From: Mycobacterium sp. MS1601
GTDB lineage: Bacteria > Actinomycetota > Actinomycetes > Mycobacteriales > Mycobacteriaceae
NCBI RefSeq assembly: GCF_001984215.1
Contig: NZ_CP019420.1
Span: 434,001-498,000, forward strand
Length of the DNA: 64,000 bases
Direction of reading: 5' to 3'
Shown here: positions 46,087 to 55,177 of the stretch, piece after piece
Position numbering within the stretch: the stretch's first letter is position 1
Layout: each line of letters opens with the position of its first letter
Notes under the pieces: model-generated
What the model saw: only the letters and a program-made list of their open reading frames with translations
Database searches by the model: none
What the model was told of the DNA's origin: nothing
Translations under genes and position numbers: made by a program

Positions 46087-47465
46087 GGTGCCGCCTGGGC
46101 CGCTTCGATCTCGGCAGCCACCTTGGCGACGATGGCGTCCACCTCGTCGGCGGTGCGGGCTTCGACGTTGAGCCGCAGCAGCGGTTCGGTGTTCGAGGTA
46201 CGCAGGTTGAACCAGCTGCCCTCGCCGAGATCCACGGTGACACCGTCCAGGTGGTCGATGGACTGGATGCCGGTGCCGAACATCTTCAGCACGGACTCCA
46301 CGCACGCCGGCGCGTCGTGCACCGTGAAGTTGATCTCCCCGGATGCCTCGTAGCGCTGGTAGTCGGCAGCCAGGTCCGACAGCGGACGGTCCTGTCCGCC
46401 CAATGCCGCCAAGACGTACAGCGCCGCAAGCATTCCCGAATCCGCACCCCAGAAGTCACGGAAGTAGTAGTGAGCCGAGTGCTCGCCACCGAAGATGGCT
46501 CCGGTCTCGGCCATCAGGCCCTTGATGTAAGAGTGCCCCACCCGGGAGCGCACCGGGGTGCCGCCGCGCTCGATCACCAGTTCCGGCACGGCTCGGGAGG
46601 TGATCAGATTGTGGATCACGGTGGCGCCGATCTCGCGGGAGAGTTCCCGGGCGGCCACCAGTCCGGTGACCGACGACGGGGAGACCGCCTGTCCGCGTTC
46701 ATCGACCACAAAACAGCGGTCGGCGTCGCCGTCGAATGCCAGCCCGATGTCGGCGCCCGACTCGACGACAAATCGCTGCAGGTCCACCAGGTTGGCCGGA
46801 TCCAGCGGGTTGGCCTCGTGATTGGGAAACGACCCGTCGAGTTCGAAGTAGAGCGGCAACACCGTCAACGAGGAGACCTGCCCCAGAACCTCGGGTGCGG
46901 TATGCCCCGCCATGCCGTTGCCCGCGTCGACGGCGACCCGCAGCGGCCGCAGATCGCTCACGTCGACGAGACTGCGCAGGAACTTCCCGTAGTCGGCCAG
47001 CACATCCTGATCAGTGACCGAACCGGCGGGCCCGTCGAAATCGGGGACCCCCGCCACGATCTCTTCACTGATGGTGGTCAAGCCGGTGTCCTTGCCGACC
47101 GGTTTGGCTCCGGCGCGGCACAACTTGATGCCGTTGTAGGCGGCCGGGTTGTGGCTGGCGGTGAACATGGCGCCGGGGCAGTCGAGCAACCCCGAGGCGA
47201 AGTACAGCTGGTCGGTGGAGGCCAAACCGATACGGACGACGTCCAGTCCCTGGGCGGTTACGCCGGCAGCGAACGCCGCCGCCAGTGCCGGCGAGCTCTC
47301 ACGCATGTCGTGCCCGACGACCACCTGGGAACTGTCGGCTCGAACCAGGCGGGCGAACGCCGCGCCGACCTCGGAGACGAACTGCTCATCGATCTCGGAG
47401 CCGACCAGACCGCGCACGTCATAGGCCTTGATCACCCGGGCAACCGCGTCAGCGGATCGAGACAT
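46083..47465 (-). CDS. manB: Phosphomannomutase/phosphoglucomutase
   Basis: The protein has 460 residues. The active-site phosphoserine is S104 in FTASHNPAAYNG; the Mg site is FDGDADRC; the C-terminal phosphate-binding loop is RTSNTEPLLRL. It converts mannose 6-phosphate to mannose 1-phosphate. ATG 47465 (MSRSADAVARVIKAYDVRG) is chosen; the frame is open far upstream but that part overlaps the Rv3258c-like gene. It corresponds to M. tuberculosis Rv3257c (manB/pmmA). Confidence 0.95.
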   Translation of the reverse strand: MSRSADAVARVIKAYDVRGLVGSEIDEQFVSEVGAAFARLVRADSSQVVVGHDMRESSPALAAAFAAGVTAQGLDVVRIGLASTDQLYFASGLLDCPGAMFTASHNPAAYNGIKLCRAGAKPVGKDTGLTTISEEIVAGVPDFDGPAGSVTDQDVLADYGKFLRSLVDVSDLRPLRVAVDAGNGMAGHTAPEVLGQVSSLTVLPLYFELDGSFPNHEANPLDPANLVDLQRFVVESGADIGLAFDGDADRCFVVDERGQAVSPSSVTGLVAARELSREIGATVIHNLITSRAVPELVIERGGTPVRSRVGHSYIKGLMAETGAIFGGEHSAHYYFRDFWGADSGMLAALYVLAALGGQDRPLSDLAADYQRYEASGEINFTVHDAPACVESVLKMFGTGIQSIDHLDGVTVDLGEGSWFNLRTSNTEPLLRLNVEARTADEVDAIVAKVAAEIEAAQAAP

Positions 47466-47620
47466 GGCAGGACTCCTGACTTCGACGTGGGCTGCAGTTG
47501 GTTGCCGATACCAGCCTAGCCGGAAGAGGCGTCCGATTAGCGGGCCAACTCGATACGAAAATGGGACGGCGGGCCCAAAAACGGGTTGCCGACGTGCCAG
47601 GAAGCGAGATGAATACAGAT

Positions 47621-48055
47621 CTACTCGGACGGATCCGGCAACACTCGCAGATGCCCCCGGCGCCGTCCGGCGCCGGCGGGACGCTGGGCCGCCGGCGCGA
47701 GCACACCGCCGACCGGAGCGGCACTGGTCGCGGGATGCGGCCCGGGGTCGGAGAAGGAGCCGTGCATCGGCGCACCGGTAGGGACACCCGTGCGGCCTTC
47801 GCGAACAGCATCGGCCAACGCCACCAGGTCGTCCTCGTCCGGGTGGCTGGGCAGTGGCCCGGCGTGGCGAACCAGCTCCCACCCGCGTGGCGCGGTGATC
47901 CGGCCTGCGTGTGTCACACACAGGTCCCACGAGTGCGGCTCACGAACCGTGGCGAGCGGACCCACCACTGCCGTCGAGTCTGAATACACGAACGTCAGCG
48001 TCGCCACGGCATAGTGAGGGCACCCAGGCCTGCAGCAGCGACGGGGAACATTCAC
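47621..48055 (-). CDS. DUF3499-type conserved protein (Rv3258c-like)
   Basis: The protein has 144 residues. The N-terminus (NVPRRCCRPGCPHYAVATLTFV) and LCVTHAGR carry Cys/His residues that could bind zinc; the last 50 residues are Pro/Gly/Arg-rich. This is the actinobacterial DUF3499 family; no function is known to me. GTG 48055 gives the conserved start. It is divergent from the Rv3259-like gene. Confidence 0.85.
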   Translation of the reverse strand: MNVPRRCCRPGCPHYAVATLTFVYSDSTAVVGPLATVREPHSWDLCVTHAGRITAPRGWELVRHAGPLPSHPDEDDLVALADAVREGRTGVPTGAPMHGSFSDPGPHPATSAAPVGGVLAPAAQRPAGAGRRRGHLRVLPDPSE

Positions 48056-48139
48056 GCCCGTGAGGCTATCGCGCTGGTGCGCTCGTGCTCGGGCGGACAC
48101 GCGCAGCCACGGCCGCCACTACTGAACCGTTACCTCTGT

Positions 48140-48655
48140 ATGCCAGACCGTTACGATCGGCCGGTGGCACACTCCGGCAGCTCTCGACACCGCCCGTCAG
48201 GCGGTCGGTGGTCGTCGCGCCACGGCAGAGACATCCGGGGGCCGCTGTTGCCACGTGATGTTCCGGGCTGGCGCAGCCGGGCCGAGCGCTTCGACATGGC
48301 GGTGCTGGAGGCATACGAACCCATCGAACGCCGGTTCTCCGATCGGGTGACGACGCTGGATGTGGCGGTGGACGAGATTCCCCGCATCGCTGCGCGGGAT
48401 CCGGAGAATGTGCAGTTCCCACCGGAGGTGGTCGCCGACGGGCCGGTGGCGCTCGCCAGGCTGATCCCTGCCGGGGTGGACGTCCGGGGTCAAAACACCC
48501 GGGCACGAATAGTCCTGTTCCGCAAGCCGATTGAACGGCGGGCCAAGGACACTACAGAGTTGACGGACCTACTTCACGACATTCTGGTGGCACAGGTGGC
48601 CACCTATCTGGGTGTCGAGCCGTCAGTGATCGACCCCACACTCGACGACGACTGA
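48140..48655 (+). CDS. Zincin-like metallopeptidase-fold protein without the full HExxH motif (Rv3259-like)
   Basis: The protein has 171 residues. The first 40 are basic and low in structure; then PGWRSRAERFDMAVLEAYEP and DEIPRIAARDPENV. It resembles the small zincin family PF06262, but where that family has HExxH this protein reads LLHDILVAQVATYLG. The second His is missing, so peptidase activity is doubtful. Actinobacterial homologues may start later, near RGPLLPRDVPGW; ATG 48140 is the first plausible codon. Confidence 0.8.
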   Translation: MPDRYDRPVAHSGSSRHRPSGGRWSSRHGRDIRGPLLPRDVPGWRSRAERFDMAVLEAYEPIERRFSDRVTTLDVAVDEIPRIAARDPENVQFPPEVVADGPVALARLIPAGVDVRGQNTRARIVLFRKPIERRAKDTTELTDLLHDILVAQVATYLGVEPSVIDPTLDDD

Positions 48656-48664
48656 GCGCCACGA

Positions 48665-48708
48665 CCGGTCGACGAGCCCGAGGTACGAGGGGAGAGAGGG
48701 CCGGGCGA
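48665..48708. repeat. Single copy of the dispersed intergenic repeat
   Basis: CCGGTCGACGAGCCCGAGGT followed by ACGAGGGGAGAGAGGGCCGG. It differs from the reverse complement of the 43586-43699 units by only a few bases. It sits between the convergent Rv3259-like and whiB2 genes, beginning 10 bp after a stop. Confidence 0.85.
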
Positions 48709-48723
48709 GTTGTTCTGCGCCGA

Positions 48724-49086
48724 CTAGATGATGCCGCGCTTGATGCGGCGGCGCTCACGCTCGGAGAGTCCACCCCAGATCCCGAAGCGCTCGTCGTTGG
48801 CGAGTGCGTACTCGAGGCATTCGTTCTTCACTTCACACCCCAGGCAGATGCGCTTGGCCTCCCGGGTGGAGCCACCCTTCTCGGGGAAAAACGCCTCGGG
48901 GTCGGTTTGCGCGCACAGGGCACGCTCCTGCCACTGGTCGTCGGCAGGTTCGGGTTCGGGCTCGAAACGGTCGGGGACGAGGCTCAAGTGCGGACGTCCT
49001 CCCATCTCTGTCTCCCCCTCGGTTGCCGGTTCCATGTTGGTGCGCGGGATACTGCCCATAGCGCCGATCAGGTGCTGATAGGACAT
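48724..49086 (-). CDS. whiB2: Fe-S cluster regulator WhiB2 (WhmD)
   Basis: The protein has 120 residues. Cluster ligands are C58, C81, C84 and C90 (ALCAQTDPEAFFPEKG, then CLGCEVKNEC). The GIWGGLSERERRRIKRG turn and basic end form the DNA-binding part. WhiB2 is essential for septation in mycobacteria. ATG 49086 follows GGAGG at ideal spacing. It corresponds to M. tuberculosis Rv3260c and is divergent from fbiA. Confidence 0.95.
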   Translation of the reverse strand: MSYQHLIGAMGSIPRTNMEPATEGETEMGGRPHLSLVPDRFEPEPEPADDQWQERALCAQTDPEAFFPEKGGSTREAKRICLGCEVKNECLEYALANDERFGIWGGLSERERRRIKRGII

Positions 49087-49377
49087 GTTCCGCCTCCTCA
49101 CATTTCTGCTAGTCGATCCTTGAATGTCGCCCACTATTGATCTGTGGCCATGCCAATTCGAACAGGTGATCGAATCTCGGTCTGCGACACCGGAACCGGC
49201 CGGCCAACCGGGAAATGACACTGATGTGATTAGACACGGGTTAGCTGGCGAGGTCAAGCCGTAGAACGGAATTTCATACCATTTGAGACCGACATTTCCG
49301 CGAGTCGGCGCTTGGGCGTGTCGTCACTGTGACCGCGCTGAGATCAGATGCAGCAACAACGCCTAGTCTCGTTCAAT
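49087..49377. other. 291-bp divergent regulatory gap between whiB2 and fbiA
   Basis: No gene is supported here. The part next to whiB2 is probably its promoter and 5' leader. An AT-richer patch near 49268-49300 (AATTTCATACCATTTGAG) could be promoter for fbiA. No clear repeated operator was seen. Confidence 0.4.
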
Positions 49378-50376
49378 GTGAAGGTCACCGTTTTGGTCGG
49401 CGGAGTCGGCGGCGCGAGATTCTTGCTGGGCGTTCAAAAATTGCTGGGTCTCGGCCAGTTCGCCGCCGAACCTGAGGGTCAAGCTGAGGTCGAGCATGAG
49501 CTCACGGCCGTCGTCAACATCGGCGACGACGCATGGATGCATGGCGTGCGCATCTGCCCCGACCTCGACACGTGTATGTACACCCTCGGCGGCGGCATCG
49601 ACCCCGAACGAGGGTGGGGCCATCGCAACGAAACCTGGCACGCCAAAGAGGAACTCGCCGCCTACGGAGTGCAGCCGGACTGGTTCGGCCTGGGCGACCG
49701 CGACCTGGCCACCCACCTGGTCCGCAGCCAGATGCTGCGAGCGGGCTACCCACTCTCACAGGTCACCGAGGCGTTGTGCAAGCGATGGAACCCCGGCGCC
49801 CGCCTGCTGCCCGCCAGTGATGACCGCAGCGAGACCCACGTCGTCATCACCGATCCCGACACCGACGAACGCAAGGCGATCCACTTCCAGGAGTGGTGGG
49901 TGCGCTACCGCGCCAAGGTGCCCACCCACAGCTTCGCGTACGTGGGTGCCGAAAAGGCAACGCTGGGGCCTGATGTGGCCGACGCCATCGCCGAGGCCGA
50001 CATCGTGTTCGTCGCACCGTCCAACCCCGTCGTGAGCATCGGCCCCATACTGGCCATCCCCGGCGTCCGGGGCGCGCTGCGTTCCACAGCAGCTCCGGTG
50101 GTGGGCTACTCCCCCATCATCGGCGGGAAACCGTTGCGGGGCATGGCCGACGAATGCCTGACGGTGATCGGCGTGGAATCCACGTCCGAGGCGGTCGGCC
50201 ATTACCACGGTGCCCGATCGGGTACCGGCATCCTCGACGGGTGGCTGATCTCCGAGCAGGACAGCGCCCAGATCGACGGCGTGGCAGTGCGGTCGGTGCC
50301 GCTACTGATGACCTCGCCGGAGGCCACCGCGCAGATGGTCCGCGACGGGCTCGACCTGGTGGGAGTAAGCCTGTGA
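49378..50376 (+). CDS. fbiA: 2-phospho-L-lactate/phosphoenolpyruvyl transferase FbiA (F420 synthesis)
   Basis: The protein has 332 residues (CofD family). It transfers the three-carbon phosphate unit from the GDP-linked donor to the deazaflavin Fo. The start [17 protein letters not shown] is the nucleotide loop; [19 protein letters not shown] holds the metal/Fo site; [13 protein letters not shown] and [15 protein letters not shown] are conserved. GTG 49378 matches the known N-terminus. It overlaps fbiB by four bases and corresponds to M. tuberculosis Rv3261. Confidence 0.96.
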   Translation: MKVTVLVGGVGGARFLLGVQKLLGLGQFAAEPEGQAEVEHELTAVVNIGDDAWMHGVRICPDLDTCMYTLGGGIDPERGWGHRNETWHAKEELAAYGVQPDWFGLGDRDLATHLVRSQMLRAGYPLSQVTEALCKRWNPGARLLPASDDRSETHVVITDPDTDERKAIHFQEWWVRYRAKVPTHSFAYVGAEKATLGPDVADAIAEADIVFVAPSNPVVSIGPILAIPGVRGALRSTAAPVVGYSPIIGGKPLRGMADECLTVIGVESTSEAVGHYHGARSGTGILDGWLISEQDSAQIDGVAVRSVPLLMTSPEATAQMVRDGLDLVGVSL

Positions 50377-51710
50377 CGGAACACGGCTCCGCCGCCACCA
50401 TCGAAATCCTGCCGGTGCCAGGGCTTCCGGAGTTCCGTCCCGGCGATGACTTGACAGCTGTCCTGGCCGGCGCCGCACCGTGGTTGCGGGACGGCGACGT
50501 CCTGGTGGTCACCAGCAAGGTGCTCTCCAAGTGCGAGGGTCGCATCGTCTCCGCGCCGTCTGATCCGGAGCAGCGAGACACTCTGCGGCGCAAACTCATC
50601 GACGGTGAGGCCGTGCGGGTGCTGGCGCGCAAGGGTCGCACGCTGATCACCGAGAACGCCATCGGCCTCATCCAGGCCGCCGCCGGCGTCGACGGCTCGA
50701 ACATCGGCAGCACCGAATTGGCGCTGTTGCCCGTCGATCCCGACGGCAGCGCCGCCGCCCTACGCGCAGGGCTGGCCCAACACCTGGGCGTTGACGTCGC
50801 GGTGGTGATCACCGACACCATGGGGCGGGCCTGGCGCACCGGCCAGATAGACCAGGCCATCGGCGCTGCCGGACTGCCAGTACTGCACGGCTATGCCGGA
50901 GCCGTCGACAAGCACGGCAACGAGCTGGTGGTCACCGAGGTGGCGGTGGCCGACGAGATCGCTGCCGCAGCCGATCTGGTGAAGGGCAAGCTGACCGGCG
51001 TACCGGCCGCCGTGGTGCGCGGTCTGCAGTTCCGCGATGACGGAAGCCGCGGCCGAGATCTGCTGCGCCCCGGCGCAGACGACCTGTTCTGGCTGGGTAC
51101 CGCCGAGTCGATCGAACTGGGTCGCAAGCAGGCTCAGCTACTGCGCCGTTCGGTGCGCCGATTCAGCGACCAACCGGTTCCTGCCGCACTCATCGAAGAG
51201 GCTGTCGCCGAAGCGCTCACCGCCCCGGCCCCACATCACACCCGCCCGGTGCGGTTCCTGTGGCTCACATCGGACAGCCGCACTCCCCTGCTGGACGCCA
51301 TGAAACAGCAGTGGCGAGATGATCTTTCGCGGGACGGCAAACCCGCCGACGCCGTGGAGCGGCGGGTGGCCCGCGGGCAGATCCTCTACGACGCGCAGGA
51401 AGTCGTCATCCCGTTCATGGTGCCCGACGGCGCCCACGACTACCCCGACGACGCCCGTACCGCCGCCGAGCACACCATGTTCACTGTTGCGGCAGGTGCG
51501 GCCGTGCAGGCCTTGCTGGTGGCACTGGCGGTGCGACAGGTGGGCAGCTGTTGGATCGGGTCCACCATCTTCACCCCCGACTTGGTGCGCAAGCAGCTGG
51601 ATTTGCCCGACGACTGGAATCCGATGGGCGCCATCGCAATCGGCTACCCCGCCGATGAGTCCGGCCCCCGCGACCCGGCTGCCGTCGACGGGCTGCTGGT
51701 GCGTCGATGA
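50373..51710 (+). CDS. fbiB: Bifunctional F420:gamma-glutamyl ligase/dehydro-F420 reductase FbiB
   Basis: The protein has 445 residues. The N-terminal CofE domain (to about 245) adds glutamates to F420-0: [50 protein letters not shown] (given in part). The C-terminal nitroreductase-type FMN domain ([20 protein letters not shown] to the end) reduces the dehydro intermediate. This fusion is the actinobacterial form. GTG 50373 overlaps the fbiA stop; ATGA also links it to the Nudix gene. Confidence 0.96.
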   Translation: MTEHGSAATIEILPVPGLPEFRPGDDLTAVLAGAAPWLRDGDVLVVTSKVLSKCEGRIVSAPSDPEQRDTLRRKLIDGEAVRVLARKGRTLITENAIGLIQAAAGVDGSNIGSTELALLPVDPDGSAAALRAGLAQHLGVDVAVVITDTMGRAWRTGQIDQAIGAAGLPVLHGYAGAVDKHGNELVVTEVAVADEIAAAADLVKGKLTGVPAAVVRGLQFRDDGSRGRDLLRPGADDLFWLGTAESIELGRKQAQLLRRSVRRFSDQPVPAALIEEAVAEALTAPAPHHTRPVRFLWLTSDSRTPLLDAMKQQWRDDLSRDGKPADAVERRVARGQILYDAQEVVIPFMVPDGAHDYPDDARTAAEHTMFTVAAGAAVQALLVALAVRQVGSCWIGSTIFTPDLVRKQLDLPDDWNPMGAIAIGYPADESGPRDPAAVDGLLVRR

Positions 51711-52252
51711 CGGTGCGCGACTCCGTCATCAGAGTTCTCAACGCTTGGGCCGCACCGAATCCCGACCAGGATGCGCTACGGGAAGCGGTGCTCGGATTCG
51801 TGCTGGCCCGTCCGGATTCGTGTGAGCGCGCCTGCGAACCCGGTCACGTCACGGCGTCGACGGCGTTGCTGGACAGCACCGGCAGCCGGGTGTTGCTGAC
51901 GCTGCATCCGCGACTGGGCCGGTGGGTGCAGCTCGGCGGGCACTGCGAACCTCACGACACCGACATCCAGACGGCCGCACTGCGCGAAGCCACCGAGGAG
52001 TCCGGCGTCACCGGCGTACAGCTCGGCGAGCTCGCCGCCCTGCACGTGCACGCGCTGACGTGTTCGCTGGGGAAGCCGACACGGCACCTGGATCTGCAGT
52101 TTGTCGCGACCGCACCACCGGGTGCCGAGATCACGATCAGCGACGAATCACTGGATCTGCGGTGGTGGCCGGTCGACACACTTCCGCAGGACACCGATCA
52201 CTCGGTGCGCGCCCTGGTCGCCGCCGCGCGTGCTCAGAGGTCGCTGGAGTAG
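51707..52252 (+). CDS. Nudix hydrolase
   Basis: The protein has 181 residues. The Nudix box region is [11 protein letters not shown] followed by [12 protein letters not shown], with REATEESGV matching REUxEExGU. One extra residue lies between the Gly and Arg parts, as in other GGHxEPxD Nudix proteins. The substrate is unknown. It is coupled to fbiB (4-base overlap), which suggests but does not show a link to F420 or nucleotide clean-up. Its end overlaps the mannose pyrophosphorylase gene by 19 bp. Confidence 0.85.
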   Translation: MTVRDSVIRVLNAWAAPNPDQDALREAVLGFVLARPDSCERACEPGHVTASTALLDSTGSRVLLTLHPRLGRWVQLGGHCEPHDTDIQTAALREATEESGVTGVQLGELAALHVHALTCSLGKPTRHLDLQFVATAPPGAEITISDESLDLRWWPVDTLPQDTDHSVRALVAAARAQRSLE

Positions 52253-53331
52253 CGGATCCCGTGGTCGGGCAGCATCACGCCGGGCCACACCCTGGCGCCG
52301 CGCAGCAGCTCACAACGGGCACCGATGCTGGCCCCGTCGCCGATGACTCCGTCGCGGATCAACGACCGTGGCCCGATCTGGGCACCGTGTCCGATGATCG
52401 ACCGTTCGATCACACAACCCGCCTCCACCCGCACACCGTCGAAGATCACCGCACCGTCCAGTCGGGCGCCCGCACCGATCTCGGCGCCGCGGCCGATCAC
52501 CGTACCGCCGATGAGCACCGCCCCCGGCGCGACGGACGCACCGTCGTGCACCAGCGATTCGCCGCGGTGGCCACGCAGCGCAGGTGACGGTGCCAGGCCG
52601 CGCACCAGGTCAGCCGATCCACGGACGAAGTCCTCCGGAGTTCCCATGTCACGCCAGTAGGTGGCATCGACGTACCCGCACACCTTCACCCCGTCGGAGA
52701 GCAGCTGCGGAAACACCTCACGCTCCACCGACACCTCACGTCCGGTGGGGATGCGGTCGATGATGTCGCGGTTAAAGACATAGCAGCCCGCGTTGATCTG
52801 GTCGGTCGGCGGATCCTGCGTCTTCTCCAGGAACGCCTCCACCCGGTGGTTCTCGTCGGTGGGCACACAGCCGAAGGCGCGCGGGTCGCCCACGCGCACC
52901 AAGTGCAAGGTGACGTCGGCGTCGTTGGCGTGGTGGTGGTTGAGCAGTGCACCGAGATCGGCGCCGGAGAGCACGTCGCCGTTGAAGATGACGGCTCGCT
53001 CGTGCCGCAGTTTGGGCGCGACATTCGCGATGCCGCCACCGGTGCCCAGCGGCTCCTCTTCGAAGACGTACTCGATCTGCAGCCCGAGCTTGGATCCGTC
53101 ACCGAACTCCGCCTCGAACACCGACGCCTTGTAGGACGTACCGAGGATCACGTGCTCGATCCCGGCTTCGGCGATCCGTGACAGCAGGTGCGTCAGGAAC
53201 GGCAAACCGGCCGTGGGCAACATCGGCTTGGGCGCCGACAAGGTGAGCGGGCGCAGCCGGGTGCCTTTGCCACCCACAAGTACCACCGCGTCGACCTTGG
53301 ACGGGTCAACCACTTCCAGAGTGCCGCTCAT
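52234..53331 (-). CDS. GDP-mannose (mannose-1-phosphate) pyrophosphorylase
   Basis: The protein has 365 residues. The nucleotidyltransferase domain shows VLVGGKGTRLRPLTLSAPKPML, key GGKGTRLRPLT and PKPM, and FNGDVLSG. A left-handed beta-helix of hexapeptide repeats follows (VIGRGAEIGAGARLDGAVIF region). It makes the GDP-mannose used for PIMs, LM/LAM and glycoproteins. ATG 53331 follows GGGAGG. By position it is M. tuberculosis Rv3264c, named manB or mpg1 in different sources, so no symbol is given. Confidence 0.92.
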   Translation of the reverse strand: MSGTLEVVDPSKVDAVVLVGGKGTRLRPLTLSAPKPMLPTAGLPFLTHLLSRIAEAGIEHVILGTSYKASVFEAEFGDGSKLGLQIEYVFEEEPLGTGGGIANVAPKLRHERAVIFNGDVLSGADLGALLNHHHANDADVTLHLVRVGDPRAFGCVPTDENHRVEAFLEKTQDPPTDQINAGCYVFNRDIIDRIPTGREVSVEREVFPQLLSDGVKVCGYVDATYWRDMGTPEDFVRGSADLVRGLAPSPALRGHRGESLVHDGASVAPGAVLIGGTVIGRGAEIGAGARLDGAVIFDGVRVEAGCVIERSIIGHGAQIGPRSLIRDGVIGDGASIGARCELLRGARVWPGVMLPDHGIRYSSDL

Positions 53332-53353
53332 TGGCCTCCCCTTCCCCCTCGCC

Positions 53354-54214
53354 TCAGCCGCGGTGCCGCCGCGCACCACGTACTACCAGGTGCGATCGTA
53401 CGGCCAAAGCGGCTCTCATGGCCCACCTCAGCGGAGCCCGCTGCCAGCCGGTATGCCGGTCGGACAGATACACATAGGTGCTGCGATGGTGGGCAGCGAG
53501 GTTGCGGGCGGGGTCCCGACCGGTGGAATGGCCTTTGGCATGCAGGATCTCGGCGTCGGGGACGTAGACGTTGAGCCAGCCGGCGCGGCCCAGCCTGTCT
53601 CCGAGGTCGACGTCTTCCATGTACATGAAGTAGCGCTCGTCGAACCCGCCGATCTGTTCGAAGGCCGCCCGCCGCATCAGCAGACACGATCCGGACAGCC
53701 ATCCCACGGCCCGTTCGCTGGGTTCCTGGCGCTCCTGACGGTAGGCCCGGGTCCATGGATTGTTCTTCCAGACCGGGCCGACCACGGCGTGCATCCCGCC
53801 CCGGATGATGCTCGGCAGATGCCGCGCCGACGGGTACACCGACCCGTCCGGGTCGCGGATCAGTGGGCCCACCGCGCCGGCGGTGGGCCAGCGGGTCATC
53901 GCCTCCAGCAGCGCGTCGATACTCCCGGGTCCCCACACCACGTCGGGGTTGGCCACCACGATGAAATCCGAGTCGGGCAGCGAGTCCACGCCGCGATTGA
54001 CCGCACTTCCATAACCCAGGTTGGCACCGGTGCTCAGCAGTCGGGCGTTGGGATGCCGCTGCACCGCGCTCTCCGGGGCGCCATCGGTGGAACCGTTGTC
54101 TGCCATCACCACGGTCACCGGACGATCGGTGGCCAGGCTCAACGACGACAGGAACCTCTCCAGGTGCGGGCCCGGTGAGTAGGTCACTGTCACCACCGGC
54201 AGTTCGTCACTCAC
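53354..54214 (-). CDS. wbbL: Rhamnosyltransferase WbbL (arabinogalactan linker)
   Basis: The protein has 286 residues, a GT2-type glycosyltransferase. Visible parts are TVTYSPGPHLERFLSSL, MADNGSTDGAPESAV, VVANPDVVWGPGS (DxD-like NPD) and WLSGSCLLMRRAAFEQIGGFDE (given in part), followed by FMYMEDVDLGDRL with the catalytic-region Asp. In mycobacteria it adds rhamnose to GlcNAc-PP-decaprenol, making the linker of arabinogalactan to peptidoglycan. GTG 54214 overlaps the rmlD stop by four bases. It is essential in M. tuberculosis (Rv3265c). Confidence 0.94.
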   Translation of the reverse strand: MSDELPVVTVTYSPGPHLERFLSSLSLATDRPVTVVMADNGSTDGAPESAVQRHPNARLLSTGANLGYGSAVNRGVDSLPDSDFIVVANPDVVWGPGSIDALLEAMTRWPTAGAVGPLIRDPDGSVYPSARHLPSIIRGGMHAVVGPVWKNNPWTRAYRQERQEPSERAVGWLSGSCLLMRRAAFEQIGGFDERYFMYMEDVDLGDRLGRAGWLNVYVPDAEILHAKGHSTGRDPARNLAAHHRSTYVYLSDRHTGWQRAPLRWAMRAALAVRSHLVVRGARRHRG

Positions 54215-55110
54215 GGCGTAGAGGGTAGCGGGCCGACGTTGGTGATCAGCGCCTCAGCCAACGCCTGCCGCCACGGACGCAACGGGGTGAGTCCCGCCCG
54301 CGCGGACAGCTCGCCGCCCAGTGCGGAGAAGGGCGGTCGCGGGGCCGGCCGGGGATGGGATTCCGTCCCCACCGGCCGGACCAGTTCCGGGTCGGCGCCG
54401 ACGTTCTCGTAGACGGCCCTGGCCAGCTCGAATCGGCTGGCAGGTTCACTGTTGGCGGCGTGCAGCACCGACTCTCGGATGGTGCCGCCGGCGATCTCGA
54501 GCAGCGCGGCGCACAGGTCACCGACGTAGGTGGGAGAACCGATCTGGTCGGCCACCACGTCGACTCCCTCCCCTGCTGCGGCCTTGGCCCGCATCACCGC
54601 GGCGAAATCCGATCCGGTGCCTCCGGTGAACACCCAGGCGGTCCGGACCACCGTCGTGTCGGGCAGAGCAGCCAGCACCGCCAGTTCGCCGGCCAGCTTG
54701 GTGCTGCCGTACACCGAGTGGGGACCGGTCTCGTCGCCGGGCTCGTAGGGTCGGGGCCGGCCGGAGAAATGGCCGCTGAACACGTAGTCGGTCGAGATGT
54801 GGATCAACTGCGCTCCGACCCGAGCGCAGGCCTGTGCGACGTTCTCGGCGCCGGTCACGTTGACGGCGTATGCCCGGTCCTGTTGGTTTTCGGCAGCGTC
54901 GACCGCCGTGAACGCCGCGCAGTTCACCACCGCGTCACCGTCCTCGATCAGTGCTTCGGCGGCCTGCGGATCGGTGATGTCCCACTGCGCGGAGGTGTAG
55001 GCGGCAACCCGGTGACCTCGCTGTTCGACCAAGCGGGCCAGGAATCCGCCCACCTGTCCGCCGGCTCCGGTGATGACGATCCTGGGCAGGTTGGGTCCGG
55101 TGTCAGCCAT
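54211..55110 (-). CDS. rmlD: dTDP-4-dehydrorhamnose reductase
   Basis: The protein has 299 residues. It has an SDR fold: ITGAGGQVGGFL nucleotide loop, STDYVFSG, and the catalytic Y-x-x-x-K in VYGSTKLAGE. It makes dTDP-L-rhamnose, the donor used by WbbL, whose gene follows with an overlap. It is divergent from the LCP ligase gene (67 bp between), which acts later in the same cell-wall linkage. It corresponds to M. tuberculosis Rv3266c. Confidence 0.95.
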   Translation of the reverse strand: MADTGPNLPRIVITGAGGQVGGFLARLVEQRGHRVAAYTSAQWDITDPQAAEALIEDGDAVVNCAAFTAVDAAENQQDRAYAVNVTGAENVAQACARVGAQLIHISTDYVFSGHFSGRPRPYEPGDETGPHSVYGSTKLAGELAVLAALPDTTVVRTAWVFTGGTGSDFAAVMRAKAAAGEGVDVVADQIGSPTYVGDLCAALLEIAGGTIRESVLHAANSEPASRFELARAVYENVGADPELVRPVGTESHPRPAPRPPFSALGGELSARAGLTPLRPWRQALAEALITNVGPLPSTP

Positions 55111-55177
55111 GTCACCGAGTCTGGCACGCCGGTGTCGGCTACCCGGTTCCCGGCGGTGTCACCAGTAGCCTGGGCGG

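Noticed and set aside
46083..47930. 615-codon version of the phosphomannomutase
   Set aside because: The extra N-terminal part overlaps the Rv3258c-like gene antiphase and is not protein-like; the family start is at 47465.
49078..49257. Longer WhiB2 N-terminus starting at 49257
   Set aside because: A perfectly placed GGAGG supports ATG 49086, and WhiB2 proteins have the shorter length.
51707..52252. Nudix box with apparent one-residue insertion as a sign of inactivity
   Set aside because: The GGHxEPxD...AALRExxEExG spacing is common in active Nudix subfamilies.
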